From contig JALEKD010000023.1 of the NCBI GenBank assembly GCA_022769285.1, positions 40,983 to 104,982 on the forward strand: a stretch of DNA of 64,000 nucleotides, in the 5' to 3' direction. The position numbers and the translations under genes were made by a program. Source of the stretch: Prevotella sp. Lineage in GTDB: Bacteria > Bacteroidota > Bacteroidia > Bacteroidales > Bacteroidaceae. This document shows positions 1 through 8,569 of this stretch, in pieces; position 1 is the stretch's first letter; each line of letters begins with the position of its first letter. The notes below the pieces were generated by a model. The model did no database searches, had not been told where the DNA came from, and was given only the letters and a program-made list of their open reading frames with translations.

Positions 1-1
1 G

Positions 2-1039
2 AGCCGCCTGAGCGACACTCCCATTCGCCGCTACATGCTGCCTGACACCCTGGGCATCCTCAATCCGCTGCAGTGTGTGGAGTACATGCGCAAGATGCTG
101 CGCCACTTTCCCCATGCTCATTTCGACTTTCATGCCCACAACGACTACGACCTGGCTGTGTCCAACTCCTTGGCTGCGGTACTCTGCGGCTGCCGTGGCC
201 TGCATGTTACGGTCAACGGACTGGGCGAGCGTTGCGGCAACGCACCTCTTGCCAGTGTCCAGGCTATCCTGAAGGATCACTTCCACGCCCGTACCCATAT
301 CAATGAGAGCCAGCTCAACGAGGTGAGCCGTCTGGTCGAGGGCTATAGCGGCATCGCCATCGCTTCCAACCAGCCTATCGTGGGCGAAAACGTGTTTACC
401 CAGGTGGCCGGAGTACATGCCGACGGTGATAATAAGAACAACCTGTACTGTAATGAGCTTGTCCCGGAGCGTTTTGGCCGGAAACGGGAATACGCGTTGG
501 GGAAGAACAGCGGTAAGGCGAATATCGCCAAGAACCTGGAGGAACTGGGCTTGGAGCTAACGCCTGAACAGACGCGCATAGTGACCCGCCGCATCACCGA
601 GCTGGGCGACAAGAAAGAGCTGGTGACCCAAGATGACCTGCCCTACATCGTGAGTGATGTGCTGAAGCATAGCGTTGCGGAGGACAAAGTCAAGTTGTTG
701 AGTTACATGGTATGCACCAGCTATGGGCTGAAGCCTTTGGCCAGTATCAAGGTCGAGATTAACGGTCAGCAATACGAGGCCGACAGTACGGGCGATGGTC
801 AGTACGATGCCTTTGTCAAGGCTATGCGCAAGATTTATCGTGAAAAACTGAACCGGACGTTCCCTATACTGGCCAACTATACGGTAACCATTCCGCCCGG
901 AGGCCGTACTGATGCCCTGGTGCAGACCGTGGTGACGTGGCATAGCGACGACCGCGACTTCAAGACCAAGGGCCTGGACGCCGACCAAACCGAGGCGGCC
1001 ATCAAAGCAACCATTAAAATGTTGAATATAATAGAATAG
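2..1039 (+). CDS. 2-isopropylmalate synthase family protein, C-terminal part
   Basis: The gene enters from the left edge and is open from base 2, so about 345 C-terminal residues are visible and the start is outside the window. It belongs to the LeuA/citramalate synthase (DRE-TIM metallolyase) family, which condenses acetyl-CoA with a 2-oxoacid. Visible marks are the metal-binding HAHND motif, the NGLGERCGN loop and the HADGDNKNN segment. From about residue 230 of the visible part a LeuA-type allosteric dimer domain follows. leuB starts 6 bp downstream, so it is the end of a leucine operon. Bacteroidetes leucine operons commonly carry two LeuA-type genes, and the copy next to leuB is often the less well characterised one. 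Isopropylmalate or citramalate synthase are both possible, so no symbol is given. Confidence 0.88.
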   Translation, partial: SRLSDTPIRRYMLPDTLGILNPLQCVEYMRKMLRHFPHAHFDFHAHNDYDLAVSNSLAAVLCGCRGLHVTVNGLGERCGNAPLASVQAILKDHFHARTHINESQLNEVSRLVEGYSGIAIASNQPIVGENVFTQVAGVHADGDNKNNLYCNELVPERFGRKREYALGKNSGKANIAKNLEELGLELTPEQTRIVTRRITELGDKKELVTQDDLPYIVSDVLKHSVAEDKVKLLSYMVCTSYGLKPLASIKVEINGQQYEADSTGDGQYDAFVKAMRKIYREKLNRTFPILANYTVTIPPGGRTDALVQTVVTWHSDDRDFKTKGLDADQTEAAIKATIKMLNIIE

Positions 1040-1045
1040 AGTAGT

Positions 1046-2104
1046 ATGAGAATGAATATCGCAGTCCTGGCCGGTGATGGAATCGGCCCGGAAATCATGA
1101 AACAAGGAGTAGCGGTCATGGATGCCATAGCCGCCAAGTTTGGCCATCAGGTAGAATACCATGAGGCGCTGTGTGGGGCCCACGCCATCGACGCTGTGGG
1201 CGACCCGTTCCCCGAAGCCACTTTCAAGACGTGTATGGATGCCGATGCCGTGCTCTTTGCCGCCGTGGGCGACCCCAAGTACGACAATGACCCTACAGCT
1301 AAGGTCCGCCCTGAGCAGGGACTGCTGGCCATGCGCAAGAAGTTGGGTCTCTATGCCAATATCCGCCCCGTGCAGACTTTCAGTTGCCTGCTCCACAAGT
1401 CTCCTCTCAAAGAGGAGCTGATTAAAGGGGCCGACTTCGTATGTATCCGTGAGCTTACCGGCGGTATGTACTTCGGCGAGAAGTACCAGGACAACGACAA
1501 GGCTTACGATACCAATATCTATACCCGTCCTGAGATAGAGCGCATCCTCAAGGTGGGCTTCGAGTATGCCCGTAAGCGTCACCACCATCTCACAGTGGTC
1601 GACAAGGCCAACGTTCTGGCCTCTTCGCGCCTCTGGCGACAGATAGCCAAGGAGATGGAGCCGCAGTATCCGGACGTAACGGTCGACTACATGTTTGTAG
1701 ACAATGCCGCCATGCGCATGATATCAGCCCCCCGCTTCTTTGATGTCATGGTTACCGAAAATACCTTTGGTGATATACTTACCGATGAGGGCAGCTGCAT
1801 CAGCGGTTCAATGGGCCTGTTGCCCTCTGCTTCTACTGGCGAGCATACTCCAGTCTTCGAGCCCGTTCATGGTAGCTGGCCGCAGGCTGCGGGCCAGAAC
1901 CTGGCTAACCCCATCGCTCAAATACTGTCTGTAGCAATGCTGCTCGAGTACTTTGACCTCAAGGACGAGGGTGCTCTTATCCGTCAGGCAGTTAATGCAA
2001 GCCTGGAGGCCAATGTACGTACGCCCGAGATACAGGTTGAGGGTGGAAAATATGGTACTAAGGAAGTCGGTGAATGGATAGTCAACTATATCAAGCAGGC
2101 GTAA
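1046..2104 (+). CDS. leuB: 3-isopropylmalate dehydrogenase
   Basis: This 352-aa cytoplasmic enzyme oxidises and decarboxylates 3-isopropylmalate with NAD+ to give 2-oxoisocaproate, the third step of leucine synthesis. The N-terminal GDGIGPE motif, the VVDKANVL segment carrying the catalytic lysine, the DNAAMRM acidic metal site and the [10 protein letters not shown] loop are all present, and the length is normal. The start used is ATG 1046; a second ATG lies two codons in. The gene sits 6 bp after the LeuA-family gene and its stop overlaps the next start (TAATG), so all three are probably co-transcribed. Confidence 0.95.
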   Translation: MRMNIAVLAGDGIGPEIMKQGVAVMDAIAAKFGHQVEYHEALCGAHAIDAVGDPFPEATFKTCMDADAVLFAAVGDPKYDNDPTAKVRPEQGLLAMRKKLGLYANIRPVQTFSCLLHKSPLKEELIKGADFVCIRELTGGMYFGEKYQDNDKAYDTNIYTRPEIERILKVGFEYARKRHHHLTVVDKANVLASSRLWRQIAKEMEPQYPDVTVDYMFVDNAAMRMISAPRFFDVMVTENTFGDILTDEGSCISGSMGLLPSASTGEHTPVFEPVHGSWPQAAGQNLANPIAQILSVAMLLEYFDLKDEGALIRQAVNASLEANVRTPEIQVEGGKYGTKEVGEWIVNYIKQA

Positions 2105-2781
2105 TGGCTGTGCGAAAGGTGCTGGCGGTGGCCCTAATGCTACTGGCCAGCGCCCCGGCCGTGGCGCAAAAGGGCAACGCGCTGCGCGACAGCCTGAAAG
2201 CAGCCATGCAGGACTTGGCCTTTCACCCAGACTCCGTGGATCTGCTGCTGAAGAAGGCGGCGTGGAACGTAGAGCTCGGCGAGTGGAGCTATGCCAAGGA
2301 TACGTACGACAAGGTACTCGCCCTGTCGCCCAAGAACGTGGCGGGACTCTACTACAGGGCTTATGTCAACGAGAAGATGAGCCGCTACAGCTTTGCGAGG
2401 CTGGACTACGAGAACCTGTTGACCATTATCCCCGGAAACTTCGAGGCCCAGCTTGGTCTGGCACTCCTCAACCAGAAGGATAACCGCTACACGCAGGCTC
2501 TCGACCAGATTAACCGGCTTATCAGCCAGTACCCTGACAGTGCCATAGCCTATGCGGCCCGTGGGGGGATGGAGAAGGAACGCAAGATGTACGAGCTGGC
2601 GGCCTACGACTACAGCGAGGCCATCCGCCGTGACGACGGCAACATGGACTACCGGCTTAACCGGATAGAGCTGTACATCCTGCTCCGCCGGTTCAAGTCG
2701 GCACGCGAGGAACTGGACCTGCTGGTAAGGCGCGGGGTGCCCCGGAGCTCGCTATCCGACCTCTATCAACGCATTAAGTGA
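2104..2781 (+). CDS. exported tetratricopeptide-repeat protein
   Basis: This 225-aa protein has a signal peptide (about residues 1-21, basic start, hydrophobic core, cleavage after AVAQ) followed by helix-pair repeats of TPR type. Phrases such as SYAKDTYDKVLALSPKNVAGLYY, broken here as SYAKDTYDKV then LALSPKN, give the typical TPR spacing. The chosen ATG overlaps the leuB stop (TAATG) and gives a clean signal peptide; an upstream alternative codon in frame lies inside leuB. It likely acts as a periplasmic protein-interaction scaffold. Its partner is unknown and a link to leucine synthesis is not evident beyond co-transcription. Confidence 0.8.
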   Translation: MAVRKVLAVALMLLASAPAVAQKGNALRDSLKAAMQDLAFHPDSVDLLLKKAAWNVELGEWSYAKDTYDKVLALSPKNVAGLYYRAYVNEKMSRYSFARLDYENLLTIIPGNFEAQLGLALLNQKDNRYTQALDQINRLISQYPDSAIAYAARGGMEKERKMYELAAYDYSEAIRRDDGNMDYRLNRIELYILLRRFKSAREELDLLVRRGVPRSSLSDLYQRIK

Positions 2782-2786
2782 TATAT

Positions 2787-2830
2787 AGAATTGGCTCTGC
2801 ATCAACGTGGTTGACAGCAGAGCCAATTCT
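2787..2830. terminator. bidirectional intrinsic terminator
   Basis: A perfect 14-bp inverted repeat (AGAATTGGCTCTGC, 16-nt loop, mirror arm) lies between the convergent TPR gene and xpt. It can end transcription from both sides. Confidence 0.75.
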
Positions 2831-2854
2831 GTATGTGGGGGAACCGTGAGCCGG

Positions 2855-3424
2855 CTACTCGCGTATCTTAATCTCGCAGTTGTCGAGCGACTCTATGATG
2901 GAGAGGCTCTCGCAGCGTATGCCGGCAGCCTCGATAACATCGCGCCCGTGCTGGAAGGCTTTCTCAATGATAAAGCCCATACCTACCAGTTCGCAGCCAG
3001 CCTGGCGGCACAGGTCGATAATGCCCTTGGCAGCGTTGCCGTTGGCCAGGAAGTCATCGATGAACAGCACCTTGTCCTTGGGGGTAAGGTACTCGTTAGA
3101 GATAATGACATTGTACTCGCGCTTCTTGGTGAACGAGAATACCGTGGTTGACAGCAAGCCCTCCATGGTGGCCGGTTTCTTCTTCTTGGCAAACACCACG
3201 GGCAGGTCGAGGAGAAATCCCATCATAATGGCTGGCGCTATGCCCGACGCCTCGATGGTAATGATCTTGTTTATCTCTGTCGAGGCGTACCGTCTGATCA
3301 GCTCGACCGCTATTTGCTTCATCAAGTTTGGGTCCATCTGATGGTTGATAAACTTGTCTACTTTCAAGATACCTCCTGGAAAACACTTCCCGTCTTTCTT
3401 AATTCTGTCTATTAGAGCTTTCAT
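2855..3424 (-). CDS. xpt: xanthine phosphoribosyltransferase
   Basis: This 189-aa cytoplasmic salvage enzyme converts xanthine and PRPP to XMP. The PRPP-binding loop [10 protein letters not shown] is at about residues 119-128, and the N-terminal region ([20 protein letters not shown]) is typical of the Xpt subgroup of type I phosphoribosyltransferases. The length equals that of characterised Xpt proteins. It lies 59 bp downstream of nudC on the same strand and probably shares its transcript, putting nucleotide salvage and turnover genes together. I see no purine riboswitch fold in the 59-bp spacer. Confidence 0.92.
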   Translation of the reverse strand: MKALIDRIKKDGKCFPGGILKVDKFINHQMDPNLMKQIAVELIRRYASTEINKIITIEASGIAPAIMMGFLLDLPVVFAKKKKPATMEGLLSTTVFSFTKKREYNVIISNEYLTPKDKVLFIDDFLANGNAAKGIIDLCRQAGCELVGMGFIIEKAFQHGRDVIEAAGIRCESLSIIESLDNCEIKIRE

Positions 3425-3483
3425 TGTGTGTGGTTTATATACAGAGGCCGTGTGGTCTCGGGTTTAACTATAGGAGGTCAGGG

Positions 3484-4284
3484 TTAGCGCCCTGTGGTGT
3501 GTGGCTTGGTTTTGAGCCAGTTGTCTATGAGCTGGCGGGCCAGGGAGAGTTTCTCGGGGATAGTGGGCAACTGGTCGTAGCGGAACCAGGCACCCTTACT
3601 GAGCTCAGAGAACTGGAGCTTGAGCTCGCCCGACTCGTACTCGGCATAGAAACCTACCATAAGGCCGCAAGGGTAGGGCCAGGGCTGCGAAGCCCAGTAG
3701 CTGAGGTTGCGTATGCGCAGCCCGGTCTCCTCCATCACCTCGCGGTTGACGGCCTCCTCCAGGGTCTCACCGGTCTCGACAAAGCCAGCCACCAGTCCGT
3801 AGAAATCGCTCTTGAAGTTCTTGGCGTGTACCAACAGCACCTCGTCGCCCCGATGTATCAGTACGATGATGGCAGTGGCCAACTGGGGCCACACTTCTTT
3901 GCCACACTGAGTGCAGCGCTTAGAGATATCGGTGTGCATGACCATGGGAGCACCGCAGCAGCCGCAGTAGCGGGTGTTCTTGTCCCAGTAGAGCAGCTCG
4001 TGGCACTTGCCGGCTTTGAGGTAGAACTCCATCGGTAGCTTGTAGTATGACTTACGCAGGCCGCACATCTCGTAGCGCCCGTCTGGGTTGGTGATAGGCT
4101 GGTCGATGTAGCAAGCCTTGACCTCGGCACCATCGTCAAAGGGGGCGATATTGAGCACATGGGTCCACTCCTGTATCTGTACAGGGCTCTCGGCGGCCTG
4201 GGGTATGCTGTATGTACCATCGGGATGGCGCTCCAGCAGCAGGCTATCGCTGCAGAATATGAACCAATACTTATTTTTCATCAT
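3484..4284 (-). CDS. nudC: NADH pyrophosphatase / NAD-cap decapping Nudix hydrolase
   Basis: This 266-aa enzyme hydrolyses NAD(H) to NMN(H) and AMP; the family also removes NAD caps from RNA. It has a four-cysteine zinc ribbon (C107, C110, C124, C127), a Nudix box at about residues 167-189 (G-FVETGETLEEAVNREVMEE-TG pattern) and the NudC-specific SQPWPYP motif at 199-205. Domain order and length match NudC. Its start lies inside the end of the upstream phosphatase gene (14-bp overlap), which implies translational coupling. Starts at M1 or M2 cannot be told apart. Confidence 0.93.
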   Translation of the reverse strand: MMKNKYWFIFCSDSLLLERHPDGTYSIPQAAESPVQIQEWTHVLNIAPFDDGAEVKACYIDQPITNPDGRYEMCGLRKSYYKLPMEFYLKAGKCHELLYWDKNTRYCGCCGAPMVMHTDISKRCTQCGKEVWPQLATAIIVLIHRGDEVLLVHAKNFKSDFYGLVAGFVETGETLEEAVNREVMEETGLRIRNLSYWASQPWPYPCGLMVGFYAEYESGELKLQFSELSKGAWFRYDQLPTIPEKLSLARQLIDNWLKTKPHTTGR

Positions 4285-6019
4285 TATTATGTTTGCGGAA
4301 TAACAGGTCGTAGTCGCGCTTGGCAGCAGGGACTACGTAGTTGTCAGGGACAAAGCGCCAGTTGTTATTGGGCTTGGGGTCGAGTATGCCCTGCTTCTCT
4401 ATCTCGCGCATAAGATAGTAGCGCTGGTCTTTCTCGCTGCGCCATACGATGCGGCTCTCCAGGCTGTCGCGGTCTATGCCGGCACCACGTGTGAGTAGCT
4501 CACCGCCGCCATTGCCCCGGTAGCTGTTAACGGCCACCGTGTACCAGCGAGTGGGCTCGAAGGGCTGCCCGTTGGTCATGCGCAGTATGCGAACCTTCTG
4601 CCCATTGGGCTTGGTTACGTCTACCTCGTAGTCGATGCCCGCCGCACTGTCAAAGTTGAACGAGAAATTCTTGAAGCCCAGTCGCTGCTGGTCGTTCTGC
4701 GTTGACTCGTTGAGCAGGAGCAGGTGGTCTTGGGGCGATTTCATGGTATTTACCCACAGGTCGTAGCTCATTTCGAGCGCCCCGCGTATCTCCTCGCCGG
4801 TAAGGCGCATGGTGTAGAGCAGGTTCTCGTACTTGTAGAGCTTAAACATGTCACTTACATATACGTCGCCCTTGTTTATCGTGGCATCGAACATGAGGGG
4901 AGCGTTAAAGGCTATGTCGGCCCCCGTTATCTGTAGCTCCAGGTTGAGTACAAGGTCGTTGAAGGCGCTCGAACCGAAGTAGCAATCGCGCGTGGAGATG
5001 TCGTGGGCAAAGGTGCCAATCTTCTTGCTGACAAAACTGTCGACCTGGGCGTACACGCCCTTGAAGTGGGCCATGTAGTCGGGGTCTACCTCAAGGTTGC
5101 GCACATCTACCAGGGTGCCTGTGGCGGCCACGTCGGTATGGCCCTTGCTCCGGGTAACGGTGATGGTGGCTTCGGCCACGCGCCGGGCCGCATTGGCCGG
5201 ATCCAGACACACCACGGCGCGCCCCTCGCTGTTAGTTACCACGCTGGAGTAGGGCGTGTGGTCGTGGCCGAAGAACACGGCATCGAAGCCAGGTACTTCG
5301 CGGGCCACGCGGATTGACGCATCTTCCTCGTAGGTGGCTGTCTTGATGCCCCCGTCGCGTCCGCTGTGAAACAAGCCTATCACCACGTCGGGCTTCTCAT
5401 GCTTGCGGATGTAGGCCATCCACTTGCGGGCGGTAGAGACCATCTCGGTAAATGCCAGGCCGCTCCAGATGTTGTGGGGCAGCCAGTTGGGGATGGCCGG
5501 GGTTATCATGCCTAAGATGGCCACGCGCACCCCACCGCGGCTGACGATGGTATAAGGTTTCAGGTAAGGCTTTCCGCTCTTGGTGTCTATGATATTGGCG
5601 CCCAACATGGGACATTTCACCTCGCGTATCCACTTATCGTACACCGCATGGCCCGTCTCCACATCGTGGTTGCCCATAGTCTGGGCGTCGTAGCCCATGT
5701 AGTTGATGACCGAGGCTGCTATATTCTCCTCCTGGGGTACTATGTAGTTATAATAATAAGAGGTGGGCTGTCCCTGCAGTATATCACCGTTGTCTATTAG
5801 TATGACGCGGTCGCCATATTCGCTCCGTAGCTGCCGTACGTAACTGCTTACGCGGGCCATGGAGCCTGCCACGGGCTTGCGGTTGATGAAGTCGTAGGGA
5901 AAGAAACTCCCGTGTACGTCACTTGTTTCAACTATCTTCAGAGTTACTGTATTAGTCTGTCCCATCGCTGTCAATCCGAAACCCAGCGACAAGACTATTG
6001 CCGCGATGATCTGCTTCAT
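4271..6019 (-). CDS. 5'-nucleotidase / 2',3'-cyclic phosphodiesterase family metallophosphatase, exported
   Basis: This 582-aa protein has a signal peptide (residues 1-21, ending AMGQ) and the two-domain layout of periplasmic 5'-nucleotidases. The metallophosphoesterase motifs are SDVHG, DNGDILQG, GNHD and FGHDH. The C-terminal nucleotide-binding domain spans about residues 340-540 and includes NSYRGNGGGEL. It probably dephosphorylates nucleotides or 2',3'-cyclic nucleotides outside the inner membrane. It is the first gene of a run with nudC and xpt, consistent with scavenging: exported dephosphorylation, then dinucleotide cleavage and base salvage. The exact substrate cannot be read from sequence. 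Confidence 0.88.
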   Translation of the reverse strand: MKQIIAAIVLSLGFGLTAMGQTNTVTLKIVETSDVHGSFFPYDFINRKPVAGSMARVSSYVRQLRSEYGDRVILIDNGDILQGQPTSYYYNYIVPQEENIAASVINYMGYDAQTMGNHDVETGHAVYDKWIREVKCPMLGANIIDTKSGKPYLKPYTIVSRGGVRVAILGMITPAIPNWLPHNIWSGLAFTEMVSTARKWMAYIRKHEKPDVVIGLFHSGRDGGIKTATYEEDASIRVAREVPGFDAVFFGHDHTPYSSVVTNSEGRAVVCLDPANAARRVAEATITVTRSKGHTDVAATGTLVDVRNLEVDPDYMAHFKGVYAQVDSFVSKKIGTFAHDISTRDCYFGSSAFNDLVLNLELQITGADIAFNAPLMFDATINKGDVYVSDMFKLYKYENLLYTMRLTGEEIRGALEMSYDLWVNTMKSPQDHLLLLNESTQNDQQRLGFKNFSFNFDSAAGIDYEVDVTKPNGQKVRILRMTNGQPFEPTRWYTVAVNSYRGNGGGELLTRGAGIDRDSLESRIVWRSEKDQRYYLMREIEKQGILDPKPNNNWRFVPDNYVVPAAKRDYDLLFRKHNNDEK

Positions 6020-6045
6020 AAAATCAGGAATTGTCTATTTCTGTA

Positions 6046-6053
6046 CAAAAGTA
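6046..6053 (-). promoter_or_regulatory. -7 promoter box for the phosphatase-nudC-xpt run
   Basis: Reading the minus strand, TACTTTTG matches the Bacteroidetes TAnnTTTG -7 box and lies 26 bp before the phosphatase start. No good -33 box is seen at the usual spacing. Confidence 0.5.
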
Positions 6054-6123
6054 CAAAATAATCATGAGTAAGGCACGGTTTTTGCAAGAAAGTTTGTAAA
6101 AAGAAATAGGAGGAATAACAGAT

Positions 6124-6795
6124 ATGGCATTTATAGATTACTATAAGATTTTGGGAGTAGATAAGAGCATACCACAGAGCGAGGTTCAGGCTGCTTACCG
6201 TAAGCGTGTAAAACAGTTTCACCCTGACCTGCACCCTAATGACCCCAAGGCCAAGGCTAAGTTCCAAGCCTTGAACGAGGCTTACCAGGTTATCAGTGAC
6301 CCTGAGAAGCGCAAGAAGTACGATCAGTACGGCGAGCACTGGCAGGATGCTGGCAATTTTGGCGGAGCACAGGCTCAGGGCAGCTGGGGTGGCCAGGGCG
6401 GCGGCTCGCCGTTCGAGGGGTTCGACTTCAGCGGCTTCTCGGGTGGCGGTGGGTTCTCCAGCTTCTTCCAGGACCTCTTCGGTGGCGGTATGCACGGCAC
6501 ACGGCGTACAGCGCAGCGGCAGCGCCCAGTGCCCGACATGGAGGCCCGCGTGGGCATAGACATGTACACGGCTCTGCTGGGCGGCGAGGTGATGATACAG
6601 CTGGGCAATGGCTCGCGCATCAAGCTCAAGGTAAAACCCGAAACGCAGAATGGTACCAAGGTAAGACTGCGTGGCAAGGGACACGACCTGGGCAACGGTC
6701 AGCGCAGCGACCTTATCATCACTTACGACGTACAGTTGCCTACCCACCTCAGCGACCGGCAGAAAGACCTGCTCCGGCAGATGCAGCAAGGCTAA
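6124..6795 (+). CDS. DnaJ/CbpA-type co-chaperone, short form
   Basis: This 223-aa cytoplasmic J-protein stimulates a DnaK-type ATPase. The J domain covers about residues 4-70 with the essential HPD in QFHPDLHPN. A Gly/Phe-rich linker follows at about 80-125 (many GG, GF and FSGF runs). There is then one beta-sandwich substrate domain (LGGEV, LRGKG, SDLIITYDVQLP). CbpA and DnaJ normally carry two such domains, so this is a reduced form of about 220 rather than 300 aa. There is no zinc-finger region and no adjacent CbpM-type modulator. An AGGAGG ribosome site 6 bp before the ATG is unusually strong for this genome. Confidence 0.88.
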   Translation: MAFIDYYKILGVDKSIPQSEVQAAYRKRVKQFHPDLHPNDPKAKAKFQALNEAYQVISDPEKRKKYDQYGEHWQDAGNFGGAQAQGSWGGQGGGSPFEGFDFSGFSGGGGFSSFFQDLFGGGMHGTRRTAQRQRPVPDMEARVGIDMYTALLGGEVMIQLGNGSRIKLKVKPETQNGTKVRLRGKGHDLGNGQRSDLIITYDVQLPTHLSDRQKDLLRQMQQG

Positions 6796-6826
6796 CCCCG
6801 TACCAGGCCGAGTTGCTACTATACAC

Positions 6827-6871
6827 ACAGACTCCGCTCAACTTGCTTCTGACAGGTTGGGCGGAGTCTGT
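6827..6871. terminator. bidirectional intrinsic terminator
   Basis: An 11-bp perfect stem (ACAGACTCCGC with its mirror) has an inner CAAC/GTTG extension. It lies between the convergent J-protein and YitT genes. Confidence 0.75.
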
Positions 6872-6894
6872 TGTTTGTAGCCCTGGGTGGCGTA

Positions 6895-7788
6895 TCACTT
6901 AATCTTGTCAAATCCCTCGCCAAACACGCCATGGCAGAAGGTCTGCGATATGAGCGCATCGGGGTCTATCTCCTTGATATAGTTGAACACGTCTTGCGAC
7001 TCGTACTTTCGCGCCAGCACCACCAGTATCTGCACGTCTTGCTTGGAGTACCATCCGGTGCCCTGGATAAGTGTTACGCCTCGGTTCACATCGTGGTTGA
7101 TGGTGTCGGCTATCTTCTGGTAGTGTTTGGATATGATGAGAAACTGCACGGTCTGTCTGGTACCGTTAATGACATAGTCGCAGGTAATACTGGCTATCAG
7201 CGTAAAGGCTATGCCGTAAATGATAATCTCCGTGCTATGAAACAGCAGGTACGAGGAGCTGATGATGGTAATATCGATAAACTGCATGGCGCGGCCGAAG
7301 CTCAGCCTGAAGTGCTTGTTAAGCCATACCACGATAATGTCGGTTCCGCCGGTCGATCCGTTATGGCTGAACACCAGGCCAAGCCCTGCGCCGCTGAGCA
7401 TGCCCCCTATGAGCACGTGCATGAACTTGTCCTCGCCTATGGTGATGACGGGGTGAGCCTCGAAGAATGGCTGCATGGAGCCTATGAGTACCGACATGAT
7501 GGTTACGCCCACGATGGTACGTATGGTAAACTGCTTGTTCAGCGCGCGAAAGGCTATGATGAGCAGGGTGAAGTTGAGCACCCAGATGGAGATGGCTGGC
7601 GGTACCTTGATGGCATAGAAGAGCAGAGCCGAGATACCCGACACACCACCCATGACCACGTGCTCGGGCAGCACAAAGGCTGTGAAACCTACGGCGTAAA
7701 GCGATATGCCAAAGGTGATGAACAGTAAATCCCTGATTTGCCGCGACTTGTTGGCCTGGTGTGGATTGAGCGTAGTCGAAAAGTTCAT
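6895..7788 (-). CDS. YitT family membrane protein
   Basis: This 297-aa protein has five to six hydrophobic segments in the first 200 residues, including LLFITFGISLYAVGFTAFVL and GGMLSGAGLGLVFSHNGS. A soluble C-terminal DUF2179 domain follows (about residues 210-290, with LIQGTGWYSKQDVQILVVL). The family is widespread in Firmicutes and Bacteroidetes and lacks a settled function. The glycine-rich GGVSGISALLFY and GSTGGTDI motifs are family hallmarks. It is a monocistronic unit with its own -7 box upstream. Confidence 0.88.
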   Translation of the reverse strand: MNFSTTLNPHQANKSRQIRDLLFITFGISLYAVGFTAFVLPEHVVMGGVSGISALLFYAIKVPPAISIWVLNFTLLIIAFRALNKQFTIRTIVGVTIMSVLIGSMQPFFEAHPVITIGEDKFMHVLIGGMLSGAGLGLVFSHNGSTGGTDIIVVWLNKHFRLSFGRAMQFIDITIISSSYLLFHSTEIIIYGIAFTLIASITCDYVINGTRQTVQFLIISKHYQKIADTINHDVNRGVTLIQGTGWYSKQDVQILVVLARKYESQDVFNYIKEIDPDALISQTFCHGVFGEGFDKIK

Positions 7789-7884
7789 ATTCGTATGCTG
7801 TTAATAGTTTGGTGAGTAATGTCTGTAGCCATGGGGGTAGGGGCTTGTGGCCGCCAGCAGCCACGGAGCCTCGTCCCATGTGTG

Positions 7885-7892
7885 CAAAGTTA
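7885..7892 (-). promoter_or_regulatory. possible -7 promoter box for the YitT gene
   Basis: TAACTTTG on the minus strand matches TAnnTTTG. It lies 96 bp before the YitT start, leaving a leader of roughly 90 nt. Confidence 0.45.
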
Positions 7893-7952
7893 CTAAATAA
7901 AAACAACATAGCCCCTTTCTCGCCCCAACAATCTTCTTGCGGTGCCCCCGTC

Positions 7953-8057
7953 GACCGTTTTTGAAATCGTGGCGACCGACTTTCTCAATCGTGCGAGCCG
8001 TCATTAGCGAGTTGGGAGCCATCTTTAGCGAGCTAAAGACCGGTCTTTTCATCGCCA
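7953..8057 (+). repeat. degenerate 21-bp tandem array A (five units)
   Basis: Units start at 7953, 7974, 7995, 8016 and 8037, exactly 21 bp apart. The first two begin GACCG and contain AATCGTG or AATCGTGG. Units three and four read GAGCC(G/A)TC(A/T)TTAGCGAG. The three central units align with arrays at 30486-30548 (inverted) and 48075-48158. The array lies in the 583-bp gap between YitT and the His-rich gene, where no convincing ORF exists. Confidence 0.8.
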
Positions 8058-8063
8058 ACGGCA

Positions 8064-8105
8064 CTACGGGCGTTGCGTGGATGTCCCAATAGGCAACGCC
8101 CGTAG
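8064..8105. other. perfect 13-bp hairpin next to array A
   Basis: CTACGGGCGTTGC and its exact complement are separated by 16 nt. There is no T-run on either side, so it is not a standard terminator. It lies 7 bp after array A. The rest of the gap up to 8316 holds no recognisable gene. Confidence 0.6.
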
Positions 8106-8316
8106 CTCCCACGGGGCGGCTATCGGGTACCACATGGGAACTGGCGACATATTCTTCGCGCGCGTATATATATTAATAAGGTGTAGCAGGGGTGGCGGCA
8201 GCGCTTCTGAATACAAATAGACAGCGCGTGGGCCCCTTACATCCCTGCGCGCACGCTGAAAACACAGCAAAAAGCGAGAATTTACCCCCCCCGAACGAAA
8301 AAAACAAGTCTGAAAG

Positions 8317-8348
8317 TTTAGTCTTGTCCTAATAAAAGGCTACCTTTG
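8317..8348 (+). promoter_or_regulatory. promoter of the His-rich membrane protein gene
   Basis: TTTA, 20 nt, then TACCTTTG: a one-mismatch -33 box at ideal spacing from a perfect -7 box, 23 bp before the ATG. Confidence 0.7.
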
Positions 8349-8371
8349 CACGGTTATAAGAGACTATCTAT

Positions 8372-8569
8372 ATGTACAACAATATCAATTGGGGCCTTAA
8401 TGGCCATCACCATCACCACCATAAGGAACATCTGGACGACGCTGAAATCTTTAAGCGGCGTACACTGAACGCTGCACGCCGACGTAAGCTGATAGGCAAA
8501 GTGCTCTTTGCCGTGTTGAGCGTCGTGGCCATAGTTATTGTGCTCTTTGTGGCTTATCTCTATTTATAA
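8372..8569 (+). CDS. small His-rich single-pass membrane protein
   Basis: This 65-aa protein has six consecutive histidines at residues 12-17 (NGHHHHHHKEH), an acidic then basic stretch (DDAEIFKRRTLNAARRRK) and one C-terminal transmembrane helix (about residues 41-64, rich in V, I, L and F). The Arg/Lys cluster before the helix predicts that the His-rich N-terminus stays in the cytoplasm. It is monocistronic with its own promoter. The natural His run could bind Zn, Ni or Cu, but no function is recognised. The promoter, reading frame and clear topology argue that it is a real gene. About 220 bp of T-rich DNA without a gene follow it. Confidence 0.72.
   Translation: MYNNINWGLNGHHHHHHKEHLDDAEIFKRRTLNAARRRKLIGKVLFAVLSVVAIVIVLFVAYLYL

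Noticed and set aside
557..1588. Long minus-strand frame opposite the leucine genes
   Set aside because: It is antisense to two clear enzymes, has no domain and reflects their third-position GC bias.
2855..3483. Possible purine riboswitch controlling xpt
   Set aside because: xpt is a distal gene 59 bp after nudC, and no three-way-junction pairing or conserved core is visible in the spacer.
7953..8057. CRISPR-like reading of arrays A-D
   Set aside because: Degenerate contiguous 21-bp units with no separate repeat and spacer parts.
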